The notes under the pieces were generated by a model. The model worked only from the letters and a program-made list of their open reading frames with translations, had not been told where the DNA came from and ran no database searches. Positions 16,862 through 24,859 of a stretch of 64,000 nt of DNA are shown here, one piece after another. The position numbers were made by a program, and so were the translations under genes. The stretch's first letter is position 1. Every line of letters starts with the position of its first letter. The stretch comes from Sphingomonas phyllosphaerae FA2. Its GTDB lineage: Bacteria > Pseudomonadota > Alphaproteobacteria > Sphingomonadales > Sphingomonadaceae. The stretch lies in assembly GCF_000427645.1 (NCBI RefSeq), contig NZ_ATYK01000004.1, positions 1 through 64,000 of the forward strand, read 5' to 3'.

Positions 16862-17269
16862 ATGACCATGCCGCCTTCGCCACAAGCAACCATTGAGGAA
16901 TTGCTCCGTCGGATGGGAGCGGGCGACCCGCCCGAGCGCATCGCGGCGTTGGTCAGCGATGACGTCGACTGGTACGTCGCGGGCGCGGTCGATCGCGTCC
17001 CTTGGATCGGCCGCAAGTCCGGACGCGCCGGTGCCGCCGACTTCTATCGCCAGATCGGCGAACGACTCATCTCGGAGAAGGTCGAGGTTTCGGACATTCT
17101 CGCAAAGGGCGACCGCGTCGTCGTGCTGGGCGCGCTCGCCTCGCGCGTGCGCGCAACGGGCAAGCGGATCGAAACCGAATTCGTCTTCGATTTCACCGTC
17201 GAGGCTGGCGAGATCGTCCGGTTCCGAATGTTCGAGGACAGCCACGCGGTCGCGCAAGCGGTCGTCTGA
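16862..17269 (+). CDS. NTF2-like (SnoaL/DUF4440-type) protein
   Basis: 135 residues. Predicted alpha-beta cone fold: N-terminal helix ATIEELLRRMGAGDPPERIAALV, then DDVDWYVAG, GRAGAADFYRQIGERL, a strand-rich C-terminal half (VEVSDILAKGDRVVVLG, KRIETEFVFDFTVEAGEIVRFRMFEDSHAVAQAV). This matches ketosteroid-isomerase-like small enzymes or ligand-binding proteins. There is no signal peptide, so it is cytosolic. The substrate is unknown. It stands alone after the partition genes and converges on a PEP-CTERM gene, with a shared hairpin between them. Confidence 0.75.
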   Translation: MTMPPSPQATIEELLRRMGAGDPPERIAALVSDDVDWYVAGAVDRVPWIGRKSGRAGAADFYRQIGERLISEKVEVSDILAKGDRVVVLGALASRVRATGKRIETEFVFDFTVEAGEIVRFRMFEDSHAVAQAVV

Positions 17270-17278
17270 ACGGAAGGA

Positions 17279-17301
17279 GGGGGAGCCGCACCGGCTCCCC
17301 C
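17279..17301. terminator. Hairpin terminator between convergent genes
   Basis: A perfect 10-bp stem (GGGGGAGCCG at 17279-17288, CGGCTCCCCC at 17292-17301) with a 3-base loop lies between the NTF2-like stop and the PEP-CTERM stop. It is placed to end transcription from both sides. Confidence 0.7.
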
Positions 17302-17310
17302 TTACGGACC

Positions 17311-17970
17311 TCACACCAGCTGGCGCGTCACGCGTACCCCGCGTCCGCGGCGCAGCGCATAGCCGACCGCGCCGAAGCCGAGCAGCAGCATCGCCCACGT
17401 CGCCGGCTCGGGCACCGCGCCGCTGGTCGCGCCGGTGCTGGCGAAACGGAAGTTCGTGTCGCAGATGCCGGTGGTGCAATTGCTGTTGGCGTTGAACGCC
17501 GGCTTGGTCGTCAGCAACTGCCCGCCCGCATAGCCGTCGGCAGTTGCATTCGCCGCCGGGCCGTAGACCAGCCCGAGCCGGTCGGTCGTCGCGCTCACCA
17601 CCGCGGTATAGGTCGCGCCGTCGGTCAGCGAGAGGCCGCCGAGGTCGAAATCATACCAGAAGTTCTGACGCGCCGCGCCGGCCGTCGGCGTGCCGGTCAC
17701 CTGGCGGAGCACCGTCGCGCCCAGCGTGCTGCCGTCCAGCAGCGCGAAGGTCAGCGCGGCGTTGGTCTGCGCGGTGCTGATCGTCTGGAACTGGAAGCCG
17801 AACGACGTCAGCGACGTGCCGACCATCGTGAACGACTGGCCGACCGGGCCGTACTGGAAGATGCTGGTACCGCGCGAGCCGCCGGCATCGTGCACGACGG
17901 TCGCCGCCTGTGCCGGCGCCGCCATCACCCCTGCCGCGGCCAGCGCCGCCGCCATCATCACCCGCTTCAT
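17311..17970 (-). CDS. PEP-CTERM sorting-domain protein
   Basis: 219 residues from MKRVMMAAALAA. The frame is open for 24 more codons, but the signal peptide begins here. The signal peptide (about residues 1-23, cleaved after APAQA) leads a beta-rich secreted body with paired features such as HDAGGSRGTSIFQYGP, NFWYDFDLGGLSLTDGATYT and a possible disulphide in NCTTGIC. The C-terminus has the exosortase signal VPEPATWAMLLLGFGAVGYALRR: PEP motif, hydrophobic helix, Arg cluster. Such proteins are sorted to the surface by exosortase in EPS-producing bacteria; no exosortase gene is in the window. Confidence 0.9.
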   Translation of the reverse strand: MKRVMMAAALAAAGVMAAPAQAATVVHDAGGSRGTSIFQYGPVGQSFTMVGTSLTSFGFQFQTISTAQTNAALTFALLDGSTLGATVLRQVTGTPTAGAARQNFWYDFDLGGLSLTDGATYTAVVSATTDRLGLVYGPAANATADGYAGGQLLTTKPAFNANSNCTTGICDTNFRFASTGATSGAVPEPATWAMLLLGFGAVGYALRRGRGVRVTRQLV

Positions 17971-18136
17971 GATCCGCAACCCCCTGTTAATCTTCGTAAA
18001 CGCCGCGGCGTCTATCAGGGTGATGTTGCAGTCGCGCGACACCGTGAAAGTGTCGCAAGTCCCTGATCTGCAACCCGACTGTCATGATGACTGAGTAGGC
18101 CGCTCACGAACGAAACGGGTTAACGGGGGTCGTCAG

Positions 18137-20860
18137 ATGAGCACGAACTATTGGAAGCTGGGCGCCGGCGATCTGGTTCAGGACTGGAGCGACGCGTCGC
18201 TGATCACCAAGGACGACGACTGGAGCCGCGTCCCGAGCATCATGGGCTTCCGCGGCGACGATCTGACGACGCGCACCGGCACCGACCCGCGCACGATCAC
18301 CGGCAGCAGTGACGTCGTCGACGTGATCGCCAACCAGACCAACACCGCGATCACCAACGGCGGCGTGGCCGAGTTCGAGATCGCCAATCCGGTCGTCGCG
18401 CTGCAAGGCTCGGGCACTGCCGACGCGCCGTACCTGGCCTTCTATCTCGACGCGACCGGGCGCAGCGACGTGCACTTCACCGCGCTGATCCGCGACATCG
18501 ACGGCACGTCCGACAATGCGATCCAGCAGGTTGCGGTCCAGTATCGGCTCAACGACACCGCGGCGTGGGTCGACCTGCCGTCCGCCTATATCGCCGATGC
18601 GACGACCGGCGGCACCGCGACGCAGGAAAGCAAGATCGACGTCACGCTGCCCGATGCGGCGAACGGCGTCGCGACGCTCCAGATCCGCATGATGACCACC
18701 AACGCGGTCGGCAACGACGAATGGGTCGGGATCGACGATATCCGCGTCACCAGCAACGGCGCGGGCGCGCCGCAGCCGGGCGCCTTGTCGATCGCCGATG
18801 CCACCACGATTGAGGGCAACAGTGGCACGCACGACATCGCCTTCACCGTCTCGCGGGTCGGCGGCAGCAGCGGCGCGGTCGAGGCCGACTGGAGCGTGAC
18901 GCTGCCGGGTGGCGCGGACGGCGCGACCGCCGACGACTTCGCGGCGGGGACGGTCTTTTCGGGCAAGGTGCAGTTCGCCGATGGCCAGACCAGCGCGACG
19001 ATCCGCCTGCCGGTGGTCGGCGATACGCTGCTGGAAGGCAACGAGAGCTTCTCGGTGGCGCTGTCGGGCGCGACCGGCGGCGCGACGCTCGACCGTGCGA
19101 TCGCGACGGGGACGATCGTCAACGACGATATCGGCTATCGCACGATCGGCGCGATCCAGGGCATTGGCGCGAAGTCGGCGTTCGAGGGGCAGCAGGTGCT
19201 CACCACCGGCGTCGTTACCGCGATCGACAGCAACGGCTTCTATATCCAGGATTATGGCGACGGCGACGCGCGCACCTCGGATGCGATCTTCGTCTTTACC
19301 TCCGCGGCGCCGCAGGACGTGTTCATCGGCGACACGCTGACGATCGAGGGCCGCGTCAGCGAATATCGCGCCGGCACCGGCGGGCTGACCGTGACGCAGC
19401 TCAACCCGACGTCGATCACCGTCGACAGCTTCGGCGACGCGCTGCCCGACGCCGTCCTGATCGGGAAGGGCGGGCTGACGATCCCGACCGAGAAAATCAC
19501 CGACGGCTTCGCCTTCTGGGAAGCGCTGGAGGGGATGCGCGTCACGCTCGATGCGCCGCACGTCGTCTCGAACACCACCGACGATCAGTGGCGCGAAACC
19601 GACGTCGTTGTCTCGGGCGGCGAAGGCGCGACCGGGCTGAACGCGCGCGGCGGGATCACGATCTCGCCGGGCGACTACAACCCCGAGAAGATCCAGCTAC
19701 AGGCGGATCGCGCGGTGTTCGACGGCTTCGACCCGCAGTACAGCATCGGCGACCAGCTCTCGAGCGTCACCGGCGTCGTCAATTACGCCAACGCCACCTA
19801 TGAAGTGATCGTCACCGAGGCGGTGTCGGTGACGAAGGACGTGACGCTCGCCAAGGAAATCTCGGCGCTCACGGGCGATGCGACGCACCTGTCGATCGCG
19901 ACCTATAACGTCGAGAATCTCGACACCAGCGACGGCAAGTTCGACGTGCTGGCCAGCAACATCGTCTACAATTTGCGCGCGCCCGACATCGTCGCGTTGC
20001 AGGAGATTCAGGACGCCGACGGCGCGGGCACCGGCAGCGACCTGTCGGGGCAGAAGACCGCGCAGGGGCTGATCGATGCGATCGCCGCGATCAACGGTGG
20101 GCGCTACGCCTATGTCGAGATCGCGCCGACCGTCGCGGGGTCGACCGGCGGCGAGCCGGGCGGCAACATCCGCAACGGCTATCTCTACAACCTCGACCGC
20201 GTCGGCTATGTCGACGGCAGCGCGACGCTGATTACCGGCGATGCCTATGCCAACAGTCGCAAGCCGCTGGTCGCGACGTGGGACTTCCACGGCGAGCAGC
20301 TGACGACGATCAACGTCCACCTCACCTCGCGCGGCGGCAGCGAGCCGTTGTGGGGCGCCAACCAGCCCGCGTTGGACGCCGGCGATGCCGCCCGCACCGC
20401 CCAGGCGGCGGGGGTGAAGGCATGGGTCAACGACAAGCTCGCCGCCGACCCGTCGCTCAACATCGCGATCATGGGCGACTGGAACGGCTTCTATTTCGAA
20501 CAGGCGCAGACCCAGCTCACCGACCCGGCGCAGGGTGGCAAGTTCACCAACCTCAACACCTTGCTGCCCGAGGAAGAGCGCTACAGCTACATGTTCCAGG
20601 GCAATGCGCAGGCGCTCGACAACATGCTGGTGACCGGAGAGCTGCTGAACGGCGCGTCGTTCGACGCGGTGCACCTCAATTCGGAATTCGGCGGCGATCG
20701 CCCGACCGACCACGATCCGCAACTGGCGTTGCTCCAGCTCGGCCGCGATACGGCACCGGCGGTATTGGCGACCGACGCGTGGAGCGACGACGTCAGCCAC
20801 GGTTATCACAGTGCCGCGTATCTGCGCTTCGGCGGCATGGAGCATCTGCACATCGCGTAA
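18137..20860 (+). CDS. Large extracellular nuclease/phosphatase (EEP domain) with Calx-beta domain
   Basis: 907 residues in three parts. Residues 1-210 form a beta-rich N-terminal module. About 215-333 is a Calx-beta domain (IADATTIEGNSG, VGDTLLEGNESFSVALSGA, GTIVNDD). About 335-560 is the OB-like region seen in ExeM/NucH nucleases (GVVTAIDSNGFYIQD). The endonuclease/exonuclease/phosphatase domain starts near 585: TYNVEN with Asn591, ALQEIQ near 622, INVHLTSRGG, IMGDWNGF, and terminal TDHDPQL with His859. No N-terminal signal peptide is present, so export is probably by a type I system. It probably cuts extracellular DNA or releases phosphate from it. Confidence 0.85.
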   Translation: MSTNYWKLGAGDLVQDWSDASLITKDDDWSRVPSIMGFRGDDLTTRTGTDPRTITGSSDVVDVIANQTNTAITNGGVAEFEIANPVVALQGSGTADAPYLAFYLDATGRSDVHFTALIRDIDGTSDNAIQQVAVQYRLNDTAAWVDLPSAYIADATTGGTATQESKIDVTLPDAANGVATLQIRMMTTNAVGNDEWVGIDDIRVTSNGAGAPQPGALSIADATTIEGNSGTHDIAFTVSRVGGSSGAVEADWSVTLPGGADGATADDFAAGTVFSGKVQFADGQTSATIRLPVVGDTLLEGNESFSVALSGATGGATLDRAIATGTIVNDDIGYRTIGAIQGIGAKSAFEGQQVLTTGVVTAIDSNGFYIQDYGDGDARTSDAIFVFTSAAPQDVFIGDTLTIEGRVSEYRAGTGGLTVTQLNPTSITVDSFGDALPDAVLIGKGGLTIPTEKITDGFAFWEALEGMRVTLDAPHVVSNTTDDQWRETDVVVSGGEGATGLNARGGITISPGDYNPEKIQLQADRAVFDGFDPQYSIGDQLSSVTGVVNYANATYEVIVTEAVSVTKDVTLAKEISALTGDATHLSIATYNVENLDTSDGKFDVLASNIVYNLRAPDIVALQEIQDADGAGTGSDLSGQKTAQGLIDAIAAINGGRYAYVEIAPTVAGSTGGEPGGNIRNGYLYNLDRVGYVDGSATLITGDAYANSRKPLVATWDFHGEQLTTINVHLTSRGGSEPLWGANQPALDAGDAARTAQAAGVKAWVNDKLAADPSLNIAIMGDWNGFYFEQAQTQLTDPAQGGKFTNLNTLLPEEERYSYMFQGNAQALDNMLVTGELLNGASFDAVHLNSEFGGDRPTDHDPQLALLQLGRDTAPAVLATDAWSDDVSHGYHSAAYLRFGGMEHLHIA

Positions 20861-20870
20861 GGCGATACGG

Positions 20871-20910
20871 GGACGCCGGGGCCGGGGCTTATGCCTTTGT
20901 CCCGGCGTCC
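20871..20910 (+). terminator. Hairpin after the nuclease gene
   Basis: GGACGCCGGG (20871-20880) pairs perfectly with CCCGGCGTCC (20901-20910) across a 20-base loop, beginning ten bases after the nuclease stop. A long-loop but GC-strong terminator candidate. Confidence 0.5.
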
Positions 20911-20970
20911 GGCCCCGCTTGCAGGCGCGTGGCGAGCGGTCATCCTCCCGGTATCGGCCCGGGGGGAGCG

Positions 20971-21407
20971 ATGATGACGAGACGGATCGTGGCGACGGTA
21001 GGGCTTGCCGTTGCGCTGGTGGCGGCGACGATATCGACCGGCCGGATGCCTGGTTCGGCACATGGACGCTCCGGCTGCGTACGCCGGGCGAGCCCCCCGA
21101 AACGCTGATCTACAGCGATGCGGGGGAGGGCGCGATGCGGATGGTTTCGGTCGAGGACAAAAGCGAGATCGTCACCCGCCTCGACGGACGCCCCGCCGCC
21201 GACCGTGGCGCGAACGCCGGTCGCGGCCACACGCTGGCGGTCACCGCGGTGTCGCCGACGCAATATCGCTGGACGTTCGCGATCGCCGGCGCGCCCTACG
21301 TTCGCGGCATCAACACGCTCGCGGTGGATCGCCGGTCGTTCACCGAAGTGAGCTGGCTGGTCGCCAAGCCGGCCAAGAAGGTCACGCTCGTCTACGACCG
21401 GCAATAA
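20971..21407 (+). pseudogene. Small secreted protein interrupted by a frameshift
   Basis: A start at 20971 (MMTRRIVATVGLAVALVAAT) encodes a convincing signal peptide, but that frame then turns into arginine-rich nonsense. A different frame is good from about base 21040 to the stop at 21407: DDIDRPDAWFGTWTLRLRT, then DAGEGAMRMVSVEDKSE and SFTEVSWLVAKPAKKVTLVYDRQ. The two halves would fuse into one 140-residue periplasmic protein if one base were removed near 21030-21040 (GCGGCGACGATATC). Either the gene is broken or the sequence has an indel error. The mature part resembles small GTWxL proteins of unknown function. Confidence 0.65.
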
Positions 21408-21424
21408 GGCGGTGGACGTGGTGG

Positions 21425-22594
21425 CTATTGCGGTACCGTTGCCGGCGTCGCCTGCGCCACCCGCGTGCGCGCGGCCTCGCTCATCGCATCGGTATCGGTC
21501 AGGTCGACGATATGCACCGTCGCTGGGCCGGAGCGCTGCGGGATGCGGCTACCCAAAATGATCTCGAACGGCGCGCGAACGGTGAACCGGTCGATGCGGT
21601 AGAGCCCGGGATCGGTCGGTTGCAGGTCCAGCGGGATGTAGCGGCGCGCGCCGACATGCTTCAGGATCGAGGGCTGCCACGGGCCGAGGCCGTTGCTGCG
21701 CAACAGCTCGACGTCGGCGGTGCGGCCATCCGGGCGGATCCAATAGCCGACATCCGCCCATTGCACCTCGTCGCTGCTAGCACGACCGTTGAATTCGCGG
21801 GACGGATTGATGTCCTTGATATCGGGTGCATACAGCAACGCCGGGCTGCGCTTTCCCGATTGGCGCAACCGTGCCGCCAGCGCGTCGATCGCACCCGCAT
21901 CGCCCTTCCGCACCGCGATCCGCATCCGCAGGATGTCGCGCAGCTCGCCGATCGCCGACTGCGCGGGACCGGCGACCGCGACGCTCTCGTCGGCCAATCG
22001 TCCGGCGTTGCGGAACTGCCCGCGCATCAGCGCGACCCACGCCTGCCGGAACGTCGCGTTCGCGGCCATCGCCGGTTGCCCGTTGTCGCGCCCGCGCTGC
22101 GCCACCTTCTTGTAGATCCCCTCCGCCGCGCCCGGCATGTTGAGCGCGAGCAGGTCGTCGGCCAGTTGCAGCTCCTGCGTCAGCGTCGCAGCGTTGGTGG
22201 TGCCGATATGGGTGCGCAGCACCTCGACATTGTGGCGCGCGGCGTTGCGCCAGATCCGGTCCAGACCCTCATGCTCGGCGACCGTCGCCATCGTCGCATA
22301 CAGGCTCGATACCGGTCCTGGGAGCTGCGCCGCATAGCGCTTGTTACGGCCGACCGCGCGTTGCAGCGTGCGCAGCGCATCGGTGTAGCGCGCGTCGGCG
22401 AATTGTTCGACCGACGCCTGCAACGACGCCTCAACCTCTTGCGCGGGCGGGCAATTCCGCGCGAGGCAGGCCGCCAGCTCCTTCTCGGCGCGGTGGCCGA
22501 CGACGATGACGTCACGCAATGTCGTGGGTTCTGGCGGGGCAGGGGGCGGAGTGGTGGTGACCTGCGCCAGCAGGAGCAACAATCGGCCGGGCAT
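21425..22594 (-). CDS. Secreted helical-repeat protein with TonB C-terminal-like domain (paralogue 2)
   Basis: 389 residues. It opens with a short hydrophobic leader (MPGRLLLLLAQV), then a Pro-rich spacer and the box DVIVVGHRAEKELAACLARNCPPAQEV. The middle (about 60-260) is TPR-like helical: QFADARYTDALRTLQRAVGRNKRYAAQLPGP and FRQAWVALMRGQFRNAGRLADE. The end resembles a TonB C-terminal domain (YWIRPDGRTADVELLRSNGLGPWQPSILKHVGARRYIPL). It probably sits in the periplasm and may interact with TonB receptors or cell-wall components. The next gene is a full-length paralogue, 33 bp away. Function is unknown. Confidence 0.7.
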   Translation of the reverse strand: MPGRLLLLLAQVTTTPPPAPPEPTTLRDVIVVGHRAEKELAACLARNCPPAQEVEASLQASVEQFADARYTDALRTLQRAVGRNKRYAAQLPGPVSSLYATMATVAEHEGLDRIWRNAARHNVEVLRTHIGTTNAATLTQELQLADDLLALNMPGAAEGIYKKVAQRGRDNGQPAMAANATFRQAWVALMRGQFRNAGRLADESVAVAGPAQSAIGELRDILRMRIAVRKGDAGAIDALAARLRQSGKRSPALLYAPDIKDINPSREFNGRASSDEVQWADVGYWIRPDGRTADVELLRSNGLGPWQPSILKHVGARRYIPLDLQPTDPGLYRIDRFTVRAPFEIILGSRIPQRSGPATVHIVDLTDTDAMSEAARTRVAQATPATVPQ

Positions 22595-22627
22595 CTAACG
22601 GACTCCTCGCCTTGACGCCGGTGACGG

Positions 22628-23797
22628 CTAGTTCGTTTCGTTCGTCATCGCGGTCGAAAGACCTTTCGCCACGCGCGCCCGATGCGCTTCGCTCATCGCC
22701 TGGGTTTCGGTCAGGTCGATGACGTGCACCGACATGCGCCCGGTGCGCTGTTCGATGCGTGTCCCCACTGGCGTCCCCATCGTGCCGCGTACCGTGAACC
22801 GGTCGATCCGGTAGAGCCCCGGTTCACCCTCCGCGAGCTTCGGTGGAACGTAGCGGCGCGCCCGGACCTGCTCCAGAATTACCGGCGACCATTGCCCCAG
22901 TTCGTTGGTGCGGAGCAGCTCGGCGTCCGCGATCCGGCCGTCGGGGCGGATCCAATAGCCGACGTCGGCGAACCGGATACTCGTGTCGGACTGAGACATG
23001 ATCGCGATGGAACCCGGCGGCGGATTGATGTCCTCGATCGGCGGCGCATACAGCAGGATCGGTGGCGCGTTGGTCGACTGGCGGATGCGCGCAGCCAGCG
23101 CGTCGACCGCATCCTTGTCGCCCTTGCGCACCGCGACCCGCGTCCGAACGATGTCACGCAGTTGCGCCATCGTCGCGTCGCCCGGCCCGGCCAGCGCGAC
23201 CGCCGCGTCGGCGAAGCGTTCGGCGTCGCGATTCCGGCCGCGCGCCAGCGCCAGCCAGGCGCGCCGGAACGTCGCGCCCGCCGCCAGATCGTTGCGGCCC
23301 GTGGCGGCGGCGTTGCGTTGGACCTTGGTGTAGGTGCCGTCGGCGAGATCGAACGCGCCTTGCGCGGCCATGTCGTCGGCGAACTTCAGCTCCTCGCCCA
23401 TCGTCGCGAGGCTGGTGTCGCCCAATTGCCCCCGCAATGTCAGCAGGTTGTTGCGCGACGCGGTGCGCCACAGGTCCTCGTCCCCCTCATGCTCGGCGAC
23501 CGTTGCGAGGGTTGCGTAGAGGCTGGATACCGGGCCCGGCAGCTCGGCGGCGTGGCGTTTGTTGCGGGTGATCGCGCGTTGCAGCGTGCGGCGCGCGTCG
23601 GTGTAGCGGCCGTCGGCGAATTGTTCGACCGACGCCTGCAACGATGCCTCAACCTCTTGCGCGGGCGGGCAATTCCGCGCGAGGCAGGCCGCCAGTTCCT
23701 TTTCCGCGCGGTGGCCGACGACGATCACGTCCTTCGGCTCCGCGGGGGTGGAGGAAGCGGCGACTTGCGCCAGCAGAAGCAGCAGCGGACCCGTCAT
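22628..23797 (-). CDS. Secreted helical-repeat protein with TonB C-terminal-like domain (paralogue 1)
   Basis: 389 residues when started at MTGPLLLLLAQV; an ATG ten codons upstream is less likely. It has the same architecture and length as the following gene: leader, DVIVVGHRAEKELAACLARNCPPAQEV box, TPR-like middle, and TonB_C-like end (YWIRPDGRIADAELLRTNELGQWSPVILEQVRARRYVPP). The region from the box to about residue 80 is almost identical to the paralogue even at DNA level, while the rest has diverged clearly. The pair reads in the same direction as the phytase/TonB-receptor genes upstream and may share transcription with them. Confidence 0.7.
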   Translation of the reverse strand: MTGPLLLLLAQVAASSTPAEPKDVIVVGHRAEKELAACLARNCPPAQEVEASLQASVEQFADGRYTDARRTLQRAITRNKRHAAELPGPVSSLYATLATVAEHEGDEDLWRTASRNNLLTLRGQLGDTSLATMGEELKFADDMAAQGAFDLADGTYTKVQRNAAATGRNDLAAGATFRRAWLALARGRNRDAERFADAAVALAGPGDATMAQLRDIVRTRVAVRKGDKDAVDALAARIRQSTNAPPILLYAPPIEDINPPPGSIAIMSQSDTSIRFADVGYWIRPDGRIADAELLRTNELGQWSPVILEQVRARRYVPPKLAEGEPGLYRIDRFTVRGTMGTPVGTRIEQRTGRMSVHVIDLTETQAMSEAHRARVAKGLSTAMTNETN

Positions 23798-23839
23798 GGA
23801 GCGAGGCTCACCCGCCGCCCACCCCATGTCAAGCGCGGT

Positions 23840-24859
23840 TTATCGCAGCTTCAGCGCCTTCAGCACCGCTAACCAGCTCACATATTTAAAGTTCTGCGTG
23901 TCGGGCGCGTTGTCGCCGTCCTGCGCGACGAACAGCCCGGCGGGATAGTCGCGGCCGAAATCGCCGAGCGCCAGTTCGACGCCGTCGGTATCACTGGTGC
24001 CGTCGATGGTGCCACCATTGATCCGAAAATACCCCGCGAAGGTGACGTCCGGTAGCCGGTAGAGCGTGTATTTGCTGTCGCCCTGACTGGAAACGACGAG
24101 AAATCCGCCGTCCCGTCCGCGCGGCGCGAGCGCGAGCCCTTCGGCATCGGCGACCAGCGTCTTGCCATCGACCTTCGCGACCGGCGTGGCGGTGACCGGC
24201 GCGGCGGGGTCGGCGGCGAAGCGCCAGAGGCCGACGTCTTCCTCCGCGACGTACAATTGCCCGGTGCGGTCGTCGGCGACGCAGCCCTCGGACTGTGTGG
24301 CGAGCTTCATCGAGCGCACCGTCGTGACGCGCGGGGTGGCGGCGGTCAGGTCGATCGCGACCTGATCGATGCGGCCGTCCTTCATCACCACGAACGCGAA
24401 CAGCGCCTTGTCGCGCGCGCGCTGCCACAGGCACATGCCATAGGCCTCGCCCGCACCCGACGGATAGCGGCCGAGCGGCAGCAAGGTGGCGCGCGCGGTA
24501 TCGAGCGTGAACAAGGCGACATGCCCGTGCGTCTTGTCGGCACGATCACTCGCCGCGACGATCACCCGCCCGCCGAGGTCGCGCAGGTCGACGTTGTTGA
24601 GCCGCGCCGCCGGGGTGAACGACAGCCGCTTGCCCTTCAGGTCGTAGACGTGGATGCCCGCCTGCTTGTCGGTGCCGATCACGAGGCTCTTCGCCGGGTC
24701 GCGCGGGTTGCGCCAGATCGCGGGATCGTCCGCGGCATCGGCGGCGGTGTCGACCGGATCGGTCTCGGCAGTCGCGGCGACGGTCGGTACCACGTCCGCG
24801 GCCGGCGTCGCGGTTGCGCAGGCCGACAGCAGCAGCGCGAGGGGAAGCGCGCGCTTCAC
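23840..24859 (-). CDS. Beta-propeller phytase lipoprotein
   Basis: 339 residues. Lipobox LLLSAC puts the lipidated Cys at 14, so the enzyme is anchored in the envelope. Beta-propeller phytase signatures follow in order: DDPAIWRNPRDPAKSLVIGTDKQAGIHVYDLKGK, RLNNVDLRD, AYGMCLW, SEGCVADDRTGQLYVAEEDVGLWRF, ADAEGLAL, VSSQGDSKYTLYR and the terminal DTDGVELAL / GLFVAQDGDN. These acidic clusters bind the Ca2+ ions needed for catalysis. The enzyme hydrolyses Ca-phytate. Its start overlaps the stop of the upstream TonB receptor by four bases, so the receptor and the enzyme are translationally coupled, most simply as a phytate uptake and hydrolysis unit. Confidence 0.92.
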   Translation of the reverse strand: MKRALPLALLLSACATATPAADVVPTVAATAETDPVDTAADAADDPAIWRNPRDPAKSLVIGTDKQAGIHVYDLKGKRLSFTPAARLNNVDLRDLGGRVIVAASDRADKTHGHVALFTLDTARATLLPLGRYPSGAGEAYGMCLWQRARDKALFAFVVMKDGRIDQVAIDLTAATPRVTTVRSMKLATQSEGCVADDRTGQLYVAEEDVGLWRFAADPAAPVTATPVAKVDGKTLVADAEGLALAPRGRDGGFLVVSSQGDSKYTLYRLPDVTFAGYFRINGGTIDGTSDTDGVELALGDFGRDYPAGLFVAQDGDNAPDTQNFKYVSWLAVLKALKLR

